Assembly (NCBI RefSeq): GCF_016808095.1
Contig: NC_068979.1
Span: 18,134,501-18,198,500, forward strand
From: Vigna angularis
Lineage: Eukaryota > Streptophyta > Magnoliopsida > Fabales > Fabaceae
DNA: 64,000 nt
Reading direction: 5' to 3'
In this document: piece after piece, positions 48,815 through 60,280 of the stretch
Numbering within the stretch: position 1 is the first letter of the stretch
Layout: each line of letters opens with the position of its first letter
Program-made: the position numbers and the translations under genes
Notes under the pieces: generated by a model
What the model was told of the DNA's origin: nothing
Databases searched by the model: none
Seen by the model: only the letters and a program-made list of their open reading frames with translations

Positions 48815-49352
48815 TAGAGTTGTCAAAATGGGTCACAACCCGCGAGCCAACCCAGCCCACCACGGGTTTGAGCCGGGTTGGGTTAGAAAAAATTGTATTT
48901 TTTTTATGCGGGTCAGATTTCAACCCGGCTCATGCGGGTTGAACCCGTGATGGGCCGGGTTGGCCCACCAACCCACCTACCTAATTTTATTTTATTAAAA
49001 ATTAATTTTAATTTTATAAAAAAAATATTTATTATTTTGTTTTTGCTTGAAAATATTATTTAAGTTTCTTATTTTCAAAATTAATTAAACACTCATGTTG
49101 GAAGTGAAATTTGGGAGTGAAATTTGTTTAGATTTGTATTATAGAAAGTTTGTAATTTTTTTTATTTAAAAAAAAATTTAATTAAGTGAGCCAGTGAGCC
49201 AACCCGTTTATCCACCAACCCGTGGAGGGTCGAGCCGGGTTCGAATTTTTCTGGCTCGCTAATAAATGATTCGGGTTGGGTTGGCTCACTAAGTGACCAA
49301 CCCGTGGTGGGTCGGGTCAGGTCGGGCCGGGTGGCCCGTTTTGACAGCTCTA
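48815..49352. mobile_element. Non-autonomous hAT element (MITE) with perfect 8-bp target duplication
   Basis: The ends are TAGAGTTGTCAAAA and, inverted, TAGAGCTGTCAAAA, flanked by TGTGTGGG on both sides (48807-48814 and 49353-49360). The 538 bp have no transposase. Subterminal sequence is made of repeated words such as AACCCGNGAGCCAACCC and GGGTTGGCTCAC in inverted order. The first 11 bases of the ends match those of the autonomous hAT at 16621-21532 closely. Confidence 0.92.
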
Positions 49353-49536
49353 TGTGTGGGTAAGCAAGGTTACGAAAAGTTGTGGGATCGTGATTTTGGC
49401 TATAACTTACAAGGTTTTTGGCTACAAGGTTTTTGGAGTTGTTATAATTGGTTGAATCTATCGTTTTTGTTCATAATTTCTCGTAGTACTAAGGATCGTG
49501 AAGAAACTATAACTACTGTTGAAAACCTTGAGTGTG

Positions 49537-49713
49537 AGAATGCGTACTACGGCGAAATTTCAAGGTTCTGTTCTGAATCTTCGTGGGGTTCAGGTTCACT
49601 CCATGGAGGGTTCAAGCATGGAGCAAGAGCTTGATTTGTTTCAGAAGCATGTGACTGAACGGTTTCTAGAGCTATCTTCTGGCGCCCAAAGCCCAAGTCA
49701 TAAGAGGGCATAA
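49537..49713 (+). pseudogene. Captured gene fragment, ROH1/DUF793-like N-terminus
   Basis: A frame starting MRTTAKFQGSVLNLRGVQVH and continuing to ELDLFQKHVTERFLELSS resembles the N-terminus of plant ROH1/DUF793 proteins, in which an opening Met-Pro-x-Thr...QGS segment is followed by a VxSMEG word and a QKxVxxRF segment. The frame stops at 49711-49713 after about 59 codons, where the full protein should continue for hundreds. It lies inside the Mutator-like element, so capture is the simplest explanation. The preceding sequence (from about 48410, split by the hAT MITE) may be the captured leader and its intron. The family call rests on memory of motifs only. Confidence 0.5.
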
Positions 49714-49739
49714 ATATGAATGATTTCCATCACTCTGCG

Positions 49740-49935
49740 CAATGTTTAAGAAAACGGTCTCTGACCATGGTTTTTGGCTGCAACATCAAAACGAGGTTTA
49801 AGAAAATATCGAGTCCGAGAACACAAACCAAAACGACGTCATCACACGGGTTCAAACCTAAATCGCTCCCCATGGGGATCAGATCAACCGGATCTTCCCA
49901 GAAACCAATTGAAAGAAAAGTTTTTCAGATTCTGC
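49740..49935 (-). pseudogene. Unidentified exon-like fragment in reverse orientation
   Basis: On the minus strand a possible splice acceptor (tttgcag, 49932-49938 region) is followed by a leader and ATG at 49871-49873 opening MGSDLGLNPCDDVVLVCVLG. Further upstream on the same strand (50290-50100) is leader-like, pyrimidine-rich sequence. No family is recognised. If real, it is a second captured piece, opposite in orientation to the ROH1-like one. Confidence 0.3.
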
Positions 49936-50004
49936 AAAGCAGGAAACAAACGGACAAAAAAAAAGGGAGAAATCGTCAACACATGACCGTGAAAATGAAA
50001 AACC

Positions 50005-50030
50005 TATATATATATATATATATATATATA
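50005..50030. repeat. (TA)n microsatellite
   Basis: About 13 uninterrupted TA units lie inside the Mutator-like element. Confidence 0.95.
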
Positions 50031-51109
50031 ACAAAAAATGAAAAACTAAAGAGAATCGATCTGAAGGAGATTACCGATTAATGGAGGAGTTGGTGTTATT
50101 TTGTTGGAATATCTGACAGTGGTTTGAGAAAATTAAAAATAATATGATTAGAATGGAAAGAAGAAGAAGGTGAGGAAGGTTTGAAGTCAGAAGGGGATCT
50201 GGAAGAGGAAGAGTGTGAGAGTGATATATATTGTACAATGATTATGGTGAGTTTTCCGTGAGCTCGTTGCTGGAGATGACGAGGTACGGGAGGTGCTGAC
50301 CCTAGAAAGGATTTTATTTAAAACTTAAAATAAAATAAATTCCACCCCATGCGCCACGTCATAATTAATTGCTTCGTCAGCATGCTACGATACACACTAA
50401 ATTTAACGTCGTCCACTAAAATTAACGACAAGGGCATTATTGGTTCAATTTTACCAAAACAGGGACCCAATTGAGCACTTTCAGAATAGGAGAACCCAAT
50501 TAATACAAATCTGCAGAAATAGAGACCTCTAAAGACATTAAACCTTTTTTGTTTATTAAAATTTTTTGTGCCCATTAACTACACCTTTTCCTTTTATCAG
50601 GAAACATGCATTCTTGCACCCCTCCACCCCCTGCACTCCTCTACACCCCTCCACCCATGCACCCTATTTCATTTTTATTAATAAACCCTACACCTCAGCA
50701 CCCCATTTGGATTGCACATCTCATAATCTTTTCTTCTCTTGAGTATTTTTTTTTGCGGCTCATTTCAAGTGAGGGTGGTGGTACAATGCTTCGTGGTGGT
50801 TCATTGGAGTGCTTGTTTTAGTACTCTTGCTGGTTCGTGGTGGTGCGCTAGAGTATTTGTTGTTGCTGGTTGCATTAAAATTGTTGGAGCAAGATTTGTA
50901 TTTTGTTTATTAATCTGTATGCAATGAATATGAATTAGATATGAAAATCTAAAAATAAACACATTAACTATTGAGATCCGATGTTAGCCAACTTGGATGG
51001 ACATCCGATGTAAAGATTTTCGGATATGAAAAATCGATTGACGTTTTACGTTTTATCTATATCTTGTTTAAATTATATTCTACATGTATGCATTAGTTAA
51101 TTGTTATAT

Positions 51110-51980
51110 TAGTTTAATATATTTTTAATTTTATGTATGAGTTTATAATGTATTATATAATTTTTAATTAATATAAATTAATTTTTATGCATTTTTTAAA
51201 ATTAATAGAACTGTTATTTAATAAAAACTAAATTTAGATGAAGCTATCAGATATAAAATACCGAATCTATATAAATCGGATGTGGCTATCCTATGCCTAT
51301 AATTTCATATGCCAAAATCCGATTTAACTTTAATATGTTATATAAAAGTTAAATTATATTATTTATTTAATTCTTTTATTAGTTTATAATTATTTTTAAA
51401 ATTTTGTATGATTTTTTATGAGTTTATAACGTAATAATATAATTTTTAATTAATATAAATTAATTTTTATGAATTTATTAAAATTAATAAAAGTAATTTA
51501 AATGAAAAACAATTTACAGTGCATACATATCCGATTTTATATATATATATATATATATAAAATCCGTATACAAGTTTTTTTTTTAAAAGTTAAATTATAT
51601 TATTTATTTAAATATTTTATTAGTTTATAATTATTTTTAAAATTTTAAATATTTTTTTATGAATTTATAACGTAATACTATAATTTTTAATTAATATAAA
51701 TTAATTTCTATAAATTTATTAAAATTAATAAAAAGAAATTAGATTAAAAAAAATTTACCGTGCATATATGCATATCCAAGTTTTGTTTTAAAAAATAAAT
51801 TATATTACTTATTTAATTATTTTATTAGTTTATAATTATTTTTAAAATTTTGTATGAATTTTTGTGAATTTATAACATAATAATATAATTTTTAATTAAT
51901 ATAAATTAATTTCTATAAATTTATTAAAATTAATAAAAATAATTTAAATTAAAAAACAATTTACAGTATCAATATGTATG
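51110..51980. repeat. AT-rich tandem units of about 200-230 bp
   Basis: Four successive units share 'agtttataattatttttaaa', then 'aatttttaattaatataaat' and 'tttattaaaattaataaaa' (starting near 51110, 51350, 51590 and 51790). Similar units occur at 31370-31800, linking the two AT-rich elements. A TA microsatellite sits between units at 51537-51560. No coding signal. Confidence 0.75.
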
Positions 51981-52254
51981 CTATATATATATATTGGATA
52001 TTATATCCAAGTTTTGTTTTAGATATCAAAGGTCATTCATGCATATCTGATTATATATATATCTTTCATTATTTTATAACTATATTTAAATTTATGTATA
52101 ATTTTTATGATTATTTATACAAGTTTTATATAAAAATTTAATAAAACCAGTTAACTTAATAACGAGATGTGAGAGAGAAGATATCTGTTTGCGTGATCGG
52201 AATCTTTAACTATTTTAACTTTTTGAAATATTTAAACCATTTTAATTATAAGTT

Positions 52255-53061
52255 ATGAAGTGTTACTCTCTACACGTCATCTGTTTCACCTTGCAATTCT
52301 CAATTTACAGTTTTACTGTTGATATAATAAAATTTAGAAAAATGCAACGATGGTTTAGTGATTTTTCAACCACCACCAACTCACTCTTAATCATGTACTA
52401 TTCTACTGTAACCTTAACCCTTGCATGCATCCATTTCATTTCGCCACTGTTAATCTCGTACTCTAAGCTAGTACATGCACTCCATCTCATTTCGTCACTA
52501 TTTCATTGTTTCTTGTTTTTATTGAGTTTTATCTCTGAGAGGTTATATTGTGAGGTAGTAATAATTGGTGGTGATAGTAGTGACCGTGTTATGGTGGTTT
52601 GGAAAAGAAAGGTGTTGGGCGGTAGCTAGAGAGTATTTCACGAAGTTATTACAAGAGATTAACACATTAGAACCTTAAGCGGCGTTGGAAGCTCGGTTTA
52701 GGATGAACACTGGTTTTTGTGTTGCCGCAGTTGATACGCATTGGTTTTTTTAAATATGTTATATGCTGTTTATATACTGTTTTTAAATAATATGTTATAT
52801 GCTGTATGGCGTTTTAGTTTTATGCTTTTATTTAAGTGTTTTAGGTTTATGGTGTTTTTTATTTCGTTATATATATTTTTATAATAAATATGTTTAAAAA
52901 ATTTTGTATTAAATTATAATATGTTAATGTTTTATGTCATTATTTATATTGTAATAATTTCGTTGTATTTTAATTTTGAGGTTTTATTTATTAGGTGATT
53001 TATCTGTGTTATTCTTTTTGAATAATTGTTATGATTTTTTAAATATTATGTTGTTGTTACG

Positions 53062-53111
<50 letters not shown>

Positions 53112-53440
53112 TATATTATTTTAATTGTGTTATGATTTTTTATATATATTATACTATTTCAATTGTTTTTTATATATATTATACGTATTAATCAAGTTTT
53201 ATTTATTTTTGAGTAATTTTTTTATTTAGTATTTAGTTTAATATATTTTATGTTATTTTGTATTTTTTATACACATTTTGTTATATGTTAATTTTTTAAC
53301 TTTTGTTTTGATTTAAAATATTTTATGTTATTTATGTTGTTAGTTAATTAATTAATTGTTATTTTTTACGTAGTAGTTAATATTATTTATGAAACTTTTT
53401 TATTTGTTATTAAGTTTTTAATTATTATATGTAACATAAA
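52255..53440. other. AT-rich sequence with an (AT)n microsatellite
   Basis: A 124-codon open frame at 52255-52629 resembles no family; its sequence shares 'caccccatttcatttc'-like words with the AT-rich elements and is treated as repeat. A long AT run lies at 53066-53107. Confidence 0.5.
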
Positions 53441-53477
53441 ATTAATATAGTAACATAATAAAGCAAAAAGGAAAGCA

Positions 53478-53700
53478 ATAAAAAACCCCTAAGGAGATCC
53501 AATTGCGGTTGTCCCTAAACACAGATCCAACTACGGCTGCCCCTAATCCAATTACGGCTAACACAAAGTGGAGCTCCAAATGCGGCGAACGTAAACCGCA
53601 ACTCCAACTGTGGCTACCACCATCTGTACTTTCAAGTGAGGCTCTCATCTACACTTCCAAGTGCAACGGAGTCTTAACCGTAGCCACCAAACCAGGGAGG
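53478..53700. repeat. Degenerate minisatellite
   Basis: Units of roughly 25-35 bp of the form 'gatccaattgcggttgtccc', 'gatccaactacggctgcccc' and 'aatccaattacggctaac' repeat six or more times with heavy divergence. Open frames on both strands here are repeat artefacts. Confidence 0.65.
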
Positions 53701-53770
53701 AAAGAAATAGCACTCAGTGAGAGAAGATATGAGGGAGGACGGGAGGAGCACACAAAGACAACAGAAACAA

Positions 53771-55552
53771 GGGTTAAATATGTTTTTGGTTCCTCAACTA
53801 TCATGCGATTTTAGTTTTCGTCCCTCTTCGAAACTTTGATACACTTGCATCCCTCTCCTTTTAAAAAGTGTCATATTTAGTCCTCAATGACTAACAACGT
53901 TAGTTTTTTTCTAACGTGACTAACGATGTGCCACGTGTAAGGCTAATTTGAATTTTGTTTCTGATTTTAATTAAAATTAAAAGACAAATATTAAATTGTA
54001 AGGTCAAAATTGGAAACCTTTTCTTCTTCGTTCACCGATTCATCCTCATGGGGACACTTTTCCCTCTCCATCTTCAACGCAACCATGCCAACATTAGCAA
54101 AGCTCACACCGACAGAAAAACTCGTAAGAGGGTTCAACCTCTTCCCCCAAAGACCCGAAAGACACCATCAGCAAAGCTCACACCTGCATGCTTTTTTTGA
54201 CACATCACACTATGCATGCTTACATCACAGCAAATATAATTCTTAGACTGATTGATGAATATTTGCAAAATTGATTTCAAAAATTTATATTTGAATGTTT
54301 CTATTACTAATTCATGGTAAAATTCACTATACTTGTTTTGCCCAACATAATAATTATAAAAACATTATTGCACCTCAAAACTAAATTACGAATCTAGAAT
54401 GAAAAGTATGAACATATATTTATCTAAAAATCACTTCAGTTGATTGTTGAATGTGATTATGGAAACATGATGCGAATTCAAACAAACAATTAATATGTTT
54501 GTGATTTGGGCAGGGAATGTAAGGTGGGTTCAAGCAATGGAGTGGTCTGGTCAAAAAGAATTTGGGGCGTCTTGTGTGGTCCCATTTCTGATGGATAGTG
54601 TAGAAGCACTTCTTCAACATGACAAACTTCCACAATGAAATTGGGATAAGGAAAACTGGAATTTGGGAAATTTAGTCCAGAAGATGACACTCTGCTTCAT
54701 TTGCTTCTTTTTCCAAATCAAATTTCGATTCCATTCAAAGCCTATCATCCATCCTCAATAACCCCCATGCCTCTGATGCCGCATCTTGGGGCGCCTGGTG
54801 GTCCTCCTCCACCGCAGTCGTCCTGCCCGAGTTTGCTCCCATTGTTGTTGCCAAGGCTGCATTCGAGAGGTTTCCCAATCGGACTTCCACAACTACGTCG
54901 TCCCTATCGCTGATGCCTACCATCGCTTCGAGGAAATCTGTAACCACACCTCCAAGGAACAAATCAACGACCTCGCCAATGTCGCCGCTGCCTCCGAGGT
55001 CCCCGCGCTCAAATTCAAAGAGGACTTCTGCCTTGAGGACGGAGCTACGTTCCATGCCGCTTGCCCCTTTGCCAACGTTGCCAAGAACCTCACGTTGCAA
55101 GAGAAGGTCTCGCACTACCTCGATGTTGTGGACCTCCATCTCGTGAAGGAGATTTCGCTCCTCTCGTCCTCGTTCTTTAAGACGCAGGGCAGCTGCAGGA
55201 TCTCGATCCGCTCATGACTGTTGGACTTGATGTTAGCCATGGCTGCCTTGAAGATAGAAAGGGAAGAGTGCCCCCATCATGGTGAACTCGTGAACGAAGA
55301 AGAGAAGGGTTTCCGATTTTGATCTTACAATTTAATATTTTTTCTTTTAATTTTAATTATAATAAAAAAAATTCAAATTAGCCTTACATGGTACACCGTT
55401 AGCTATATCAGAAAAAATTGACGTCATTAGTTATAGAAGACTAAATATGACACTTTTTAAAAAGAGAGGAATGAAAGTGTATCAAAATTTTCGGAGAGAA
55501 ATAAAAATTAAAATCGCATAATAGATTAGGAACTAAAAACATATTTAATCCC
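53771..55552. mobile_element. Mutator-like element carrying a VPS54 fragment (Pack-MULE)
   Basis: Terminal inverted repeats of about 250-280 bp run 53771 to about 54045 and about 55285 to 55552, starting GGGTTAAATATGTTTTTGG, a start word common in legume Mutator-like elements; the arms are about 80% alike by eye. No clear 9-bp duplication remains at the edges (CAGAAACAA against AAAAATAAA). The interior lacks a transposase and holds a host-gene-like fragment at 54735-55250. It is an old, non-autonomous copy. Confidence 0.8.
54735..55250 (+). pseudogene. Fragment of a VPS54-like gene (GARP tethering complex subunit)
   Basis: The first part reads SLSSILNNPHASDAASWGAW and PEFAPIVVAKAAF, then a small insertion near 54865 shifts the frame to SQSDFHNYVVPIADAYHRFE, EVPALKFKEDF, GATFHAACPFANVA, LQEKVSHYLDVVDLHLVKEI and SSSFFKTQG. 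These match the N-terminal half of plant VPS54, a GARP complex subunit for retrograde traffic to the Golgi. A further break near 55190 shifts the frame again. There are no introns, and the fragment covers perhaps 170 residues. It lies between the inverted repeats of a Mutator-like element, so it is a captured and decayed copy. Confidence 0.72.
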
Positions 55553-55890
55553 AAAAATAAAAAGTGAATTGCCGCAAAGAAGAGGAAGGGAGAAGAAACG
55601 GGTGTAGGATTTTCAAATTTGAAATACGGCACAGGAGGAAGGGTTGGTGCTTCATTTTTTTAAATAGTAAGCCTTTTTTAAAACCAAAATATTCTCTGAC
55701 AGGGATACATTTGAGAATAGGAAAAAAAAGGAAGATGCATGCTGAAGTCAATGAAGTGCAGGGAGAAACGCTCTAAGTTATGTATTTTGAAAAAATTTGG
55801 AGGTGCAGATGAAGAGCTTGGAGGTGCAACCCTCTGCATCATTTCTAAAAGCCCAATACATTTGACCAGAAATATAATACTGAATTTGGG

Positions 55891-56405
55891 TCAATTTCTT
55901 CCTACACCCCATTAATTTTTTAAAATACCATTTTATCTTTATAAAAGTGACTTCCGAATTACGAATTCCAGAACAGGTTTTTGGAAACAAAATTTTCCCA
56001 ATAAAATTTCAGGAACGAAAATTTCTGAAACAGAGTTTGCAGAACAAAATCTTGGAAATAAGATTTTTGGAATAAAATTTTCAAAACATGTAAAATATAT
56101 TTTGGAACATATTTTTGAAATATACTTTTCGGAATGGATATAGTACTTTTCGAAATGAATTTTTCATCATACTCTTGCTTGAAATAAGTTTCAGAAAGAT
56201 ATGAAAGATTTCCTAAAAGAACCTTTTCGGAATGGATTTTTTAGCATTTTCTCTCTTCTCCTTCGGTAACAGTCCGGTGGCAGTGGCGCGGAAGTGGGGT
56301 GTGTTGATAAAAGATATTTAAGTATTGTCCTCCTCATATTGATGGGGTGCAATAAGAAACTGATGGGGTGCAATAAGAAATTAATGGGGTGCAGGAATCA
56401 ATTGC
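55891..56405. mobile_element. Short element with CACCCCATTAATTT inverted ends
   Basis: The left edge CAATTTCTTCCTACACCCCA and the right edge inverted (CAATTGATTCCTGCACCCCA) match at about 23 of 27 positions. The interior is made of repeated 'ggaacaaaattttcggaa'-like words (55970-56170) and a short GGGGTGCAATAAGAAA tandem at 56340-56390. No coding sequence; the superfamily is unknown. Confidence 0.4.
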
Positions 56406-56409
56406 CACT

Positions 56410-57792
56410 GCCAGGTCAATGAATGAAATTGTTAGAGGTGGGCTTGCCGAGAACTAGTTCAATCTGACACCAACACATAGCAGAAACGAGGGTTTTGGTT
56501 TTTTCTTGAGAAAAACAGAATCTCGAAGCGTTGTTGTTTGAGTAATGCCAGCAGAAATTATTTAAACAAATAGATTTTCATTTGAAGAAGTTGAAAATGA
56601 TAAGGTCGTTGATGATTTCACCCCCATCTTGACTTTTTCCAACATCATAGCCTACCCCTTTTGCTCACATGCCCATTACCACACCACCTCCACATCTAAT
56701 CTCTCTGTCCATTTCCACATGTCTCCATTTCACCATTTTCTCATTATTCCCTCTCACAACACTTCATCACTTCTTAACAGCCATGCATCTCTGTCGGCTC
56801 ATACCATACCAATTTCACTTCCATTTTTCTGCTCCCTACCAAACACTATACATCCTGCTCCATGTCTCATCTCTTGCTTTAACATTATTAATAATCAACA
56901 CTCCTTTATCTTCATTTCATTTATCATACACTAATTTTCTTTAAAATCATACTCACTATAAATAATACTAATTTATAATATATAAGTAGATGCAAATTTT
57001 ATTTTATAATTTAGTGTTATAAAATTAAATTAGATCTAAAATTTACTTCTTAATATAATATGGTAAAAGTCGCACATTTATTAAAGATAAAATCAATTTA
57101 AAAAATATAGATAACACGGTGTTATGGAATTGAATTAGATTTAAAATTAATTGATATCAGGATAATAAGTTAAAACTTATGCATTTTATAAACATAATTT
57201 GAATAATCTTTTTAACGAATTTTTACTTTTTGAAAGATCCAGAAAGTATAATAACTCTTTGATGCATTATCTGAAGCTGTCATCGTCTTAGGAAACCTAA
57301 ACACATAAATGAAAATGAATAACTAGTTGGATTCTTAACCTTTTCCTGACGTTAAACAGCGACAAGCATGCGTGACACCATATATAGACTCAAACTATGC
57401 ACGTTTGTGGGGGCGTTGGAACTATTATTCATATAAATATGTTGCAGTTGAGTTAGGTAGAGTTTTCCATCAATGAGTTTACTGTTTGATAAAAAGAAAA
57501 TGAGTAACATGGATGAATGGTAGATATAAAGAAGGCCATGAAACAGTGAATATCCATCTGGGGTTGGCTTGGTAGTACCACTAGTGGACAATCTATGTAC
57601 CTTCCTGAAAAACCCCAACCCTTTACTCAAATTCTAGATCATGCAACCTTTGAATTTATTATCTTCCTCCCTTATCCATCCAGCTTGCTTATGCTACATC
57701 TTTCCCATATATAATATTATTATCTCTTTCTCTAATAAACCAATCATCATTCATATCTTCAAAATTTACACTTCACTTCAAGTTCAAACTAA
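56410..57792. other. non-coding spacer
   Basis: Only spurious open frames are seen (His/Ser/Phe-rich, 56629-56944). 57600-57790 has a promoter-like look (pyrimidine-rich, 'catatataatatt' near 57708), but no coding sequence follows before or after the MITE. Confidence 0.4.
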
Positions 57793-58096
57793 CACTTTGT
57801 TCACTTAAATGGATTTGGAGAGAGTGATTGAATGAATTTGAGAGGATATTTATAGGTAAATTTTTTATTGTTTATTTGAGTGGACTTTGAGATAAGTGAG
57901 AGTGGATTTGAAAGTAAATTTTTTTAATCTATCACATCAATCAAATCTTACACTAATTTTCACAAAGTTTAATTACTTTCAAATCCATTCCACTTACCTC
58001 CAAATTCACTCAAATAAACAACAAAAAAATTTACCTTCAAATCCTCTCAAATCCATTCAATCACTCTCCCCCAAATCCATTCAAGTGAACAAAGCT
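57793..58096. mobile_element. Tourist-like foldback MITE, copy 2
   Basis: This 304-bp copy resembles the MITE at 29732-30031, with ends CACTTTGTTCACTTAAATGG and AGCTTTGTTCACTTGAATGG (inverted) and flanks TAA (57790-57792 and 58097-58099). The two copies are alike along their whole length. Confidence 0.85.
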
Positions 58097-58099
58097 TAA

Positions 58100-59802
58100 G
58101 AGTTACTTATCTATACTTTTATCTTTTAACTCATTTCAGACATTTTTGTGAGGATAAAAATCTTTATATGTAGAAAGAAAAAATATATATAAATAACACT
58201 AAAACCACATTTATTTATTTATTTGGATTATACCAAAGTAAAAGTTTTTAAAACTAATATATAGAAAAAAAAATACAAATTAATTTAATTTTATTTAAAA
58301 CAAAATCTAAACATTTATTGTAGAAAAATATGGTGTAAAATATTCATTAGAGTACTCGATAATTTTTAGTACACTTAAATTAAGTATACTTAAATTAATT
58401 TTATTTCTAGTATATCTCAAAAAATGTTTAGGATTTTTAACACGCTTATAATTATACTATAACATTTTATATATTTTGTAAATGGATTATTTGGCATGTT
58501 ACATATATTTTATCTTATGTTTCATTAGTTTTTTTCTAATAATATCTTCGCATTAAAATTAAAAATAACGTTATATGTTTCATATTGTTTTTAATTTAAT
58601 TTTACATCCAACTTGCAAATAATTAATATTGCTTTATACCACCTTTTTAATTGTTTGTTTTACATGGAGAATCAAAATTGTTTGTTATTTACGTCGTACC
58701 TGTTTGTGAAAAGTGAATCATTTTAATTGTTTGTTTTACACGGAGAATAAAAATTGTTCTTAATTACCTTATACATGTTTTATTAAGAAATTTAGGGCTG
58801 AAATAATGTAAACATAATTTTATTATATCTAATTATTTAAAGTTATTTTTACTGTACTTCAAAACAAATAGATACTAGGATTATTGATTCATGCCAGTTG
58901 TACATATACACGAGAGGATCCGAAAGGTACAAACAAATATGATGACCAAATCATAATCTATCATTCGTGTCTTCCATATAAAATAAATTTATTTGAGTTT
59001 AATAGATCTAACACAATTGATAATAACATTCTAAAAATATTTAATACATTTAAATTTGAAATCATTATTTAGATAAAAAATATTATTACTTATTAATAAT
59101 TAAGGTATCAATTTACCAGAATTTGATAGATCAGATTAGAATTTTTAATATGATAATCCACTTTGACCTATCTGGTTTAATCGGTCAAAATCTCTAGTAT
59201 TAACTCAATGGTATAAATATACACTTTAGTATGTAGTGTATAAGAATTTGGTAACTAGCATCAATGAGAAGCCCAAATTAAGCCTTTAAGTTGAATTCAT
59301 GCATCTAGCATCATTGAAATGTGTATACATAGTGACAAATCATAACATTATTTATTGAAACTTTCATAATTTCATATGACCAAACCTTAAATGGTGCTAT
59401 AAAAAATCATAACTTGAGTTTGGCATTCAATAACCTAGAATGCCTAAATTACTCTTAGCCTTAGATTCATAATTATGTATACAAAATTAATTAAACCCCA
59501 CAAACTCATTATCTAGCATTTAGATTATTAGAATTATGAGAGATTGCTAAAAAAGAGTGTTGTCCCTATCCTAAATCGCCAACCCTCAGTTTAAAGCACA
59601 CAATGGGTCCTATATATATTGGATATTTTGTAATACCATAATCCATAGCACTTATTTGTGATTCAACCTCAACTTAATTTCTTATACAAAAATTACATTC
59701 ATTTTAACGTGATAACATCGAAGAAAATGTTTCAAATTTAAAATTTGTAAATTCATTTGTTTAGAAAAAGGAAAAGAAAGAAAGAAATAATGAAGATATA
59801 AC
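58100..59802. other. AT-rich spacer
   Basis: No gene or structured repeat is recognised. Confidence 0.5.
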
Positions 59803-60272
59803 TAGAATTGTCAAAATAGGTTATTACCAATTGATTGATCACTTAGTGAGCTAATCCAATCCAACTTACTTATTAGTTAATTCAAAAAATTAAACTTGTC
59901 TAAACCCATCACATGGGTTAAATAGGTTAACTTGTTTAATTATAATTTTTTTTAATTAAAATCTAAATAAGGTTCAATCCAAAATAATGTTAAACTCTAA
60001 ATACAATCCAAAATTACAAAAATACAATAAAATTCAAATACATTTAAAAATAGAAAAATATTTATAATTTTTATTTTTTTAATATAATTTAATATTTATA
60101 ATTTATGGATGGATTAGTGAGCTAACCTAGTTTATCACATGTTTAGTCGGATGAATCGGATTTTAGTAAATAAAGTTTCTTTTTGTCCGTATCAAAAAAT
60201 TTGTAATTTTTTTTAACCTAATTCAAGTTAATTTATGATAGAATAGGTTTTAGTCCATTTTGATATAATAGA
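59803..60272. mobile_element. Old, decayed hAT MITE
   Basis: It starts TAGAATTGTCAAAATAGG, with interior words ('cacttagtgagctaatccaa', 'ggattagtgagctaacc') that parallel the MITE at 48815-49352 ('ctcactaagtgaccaaccc', 'agtgagccaaccc'). The right edge is degraded ('cattttgatataata'). Candidate 8-bp flanks are GATATAAC and GATATATA (6 of 8). It looks like an older, C-to-T-decayed copy of the same family. Confidence 0.6.
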
Positions 60273-60280
60273 GATATATA

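Larger units (their letters stand above)
48135..50544. mobile_element. Mutator-like element (probable Pack-MULE) with 9-bp target duplication
   Basis: Terminal inverted repeats of about 240 bp (48135-48386 and about 50308-50544) start GGTTTAATGTCTT. They are flanked by a perfect 9-bp duplication, TTTTTTGTT (48126-48134 and 50545-50553), the Mutator hallmark. No transposase is present. The interior resembles pieces of host genes with introns and leaders and has itself been invaded by a hAT MITE at 48815. Length is 2,410 bp including that MITE. Confidence 0.85.
48040..55842. mobile_element. Possible composite AT-rich element (copy B) with two nested Mutator-like insertions
   Basis: The left end (near 48051, CACCTCCAAGTATTTCAC) and the right end (inverted, CACCTCCAAGCTCTTCATC, ending near 55842) are matching terminal words shared with the element at 30629-32836. 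The interior has the same AT-rich tandem units (51110-51980) and 'acatccgatg' words (50990-51020). Inside lie two Mutator-like elements (48135-50544 and 53771-55552). The pairing of these two ends is an inference: they could belong to separate copies, since another similar start appears near 52255. Confidence 0.3.

Noticed and set aside
52255..52629. 124-codon frame with hydrophobic stretches
   Set aside because: The sequence is part of a dispersed AT-rich repeat sharing words with 30700-30900; no family, splice or start support.
53442..53648. 68-codon minus-strand frame
   Set aside because: It covers a degenerate minisatellite that gives open frames on both strands.
56629..56944. 91-101 codon frames rich in His, Ser and Phe
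   Set aside because: They are low-complexity, two frames overlap and there is no recognisable protein.
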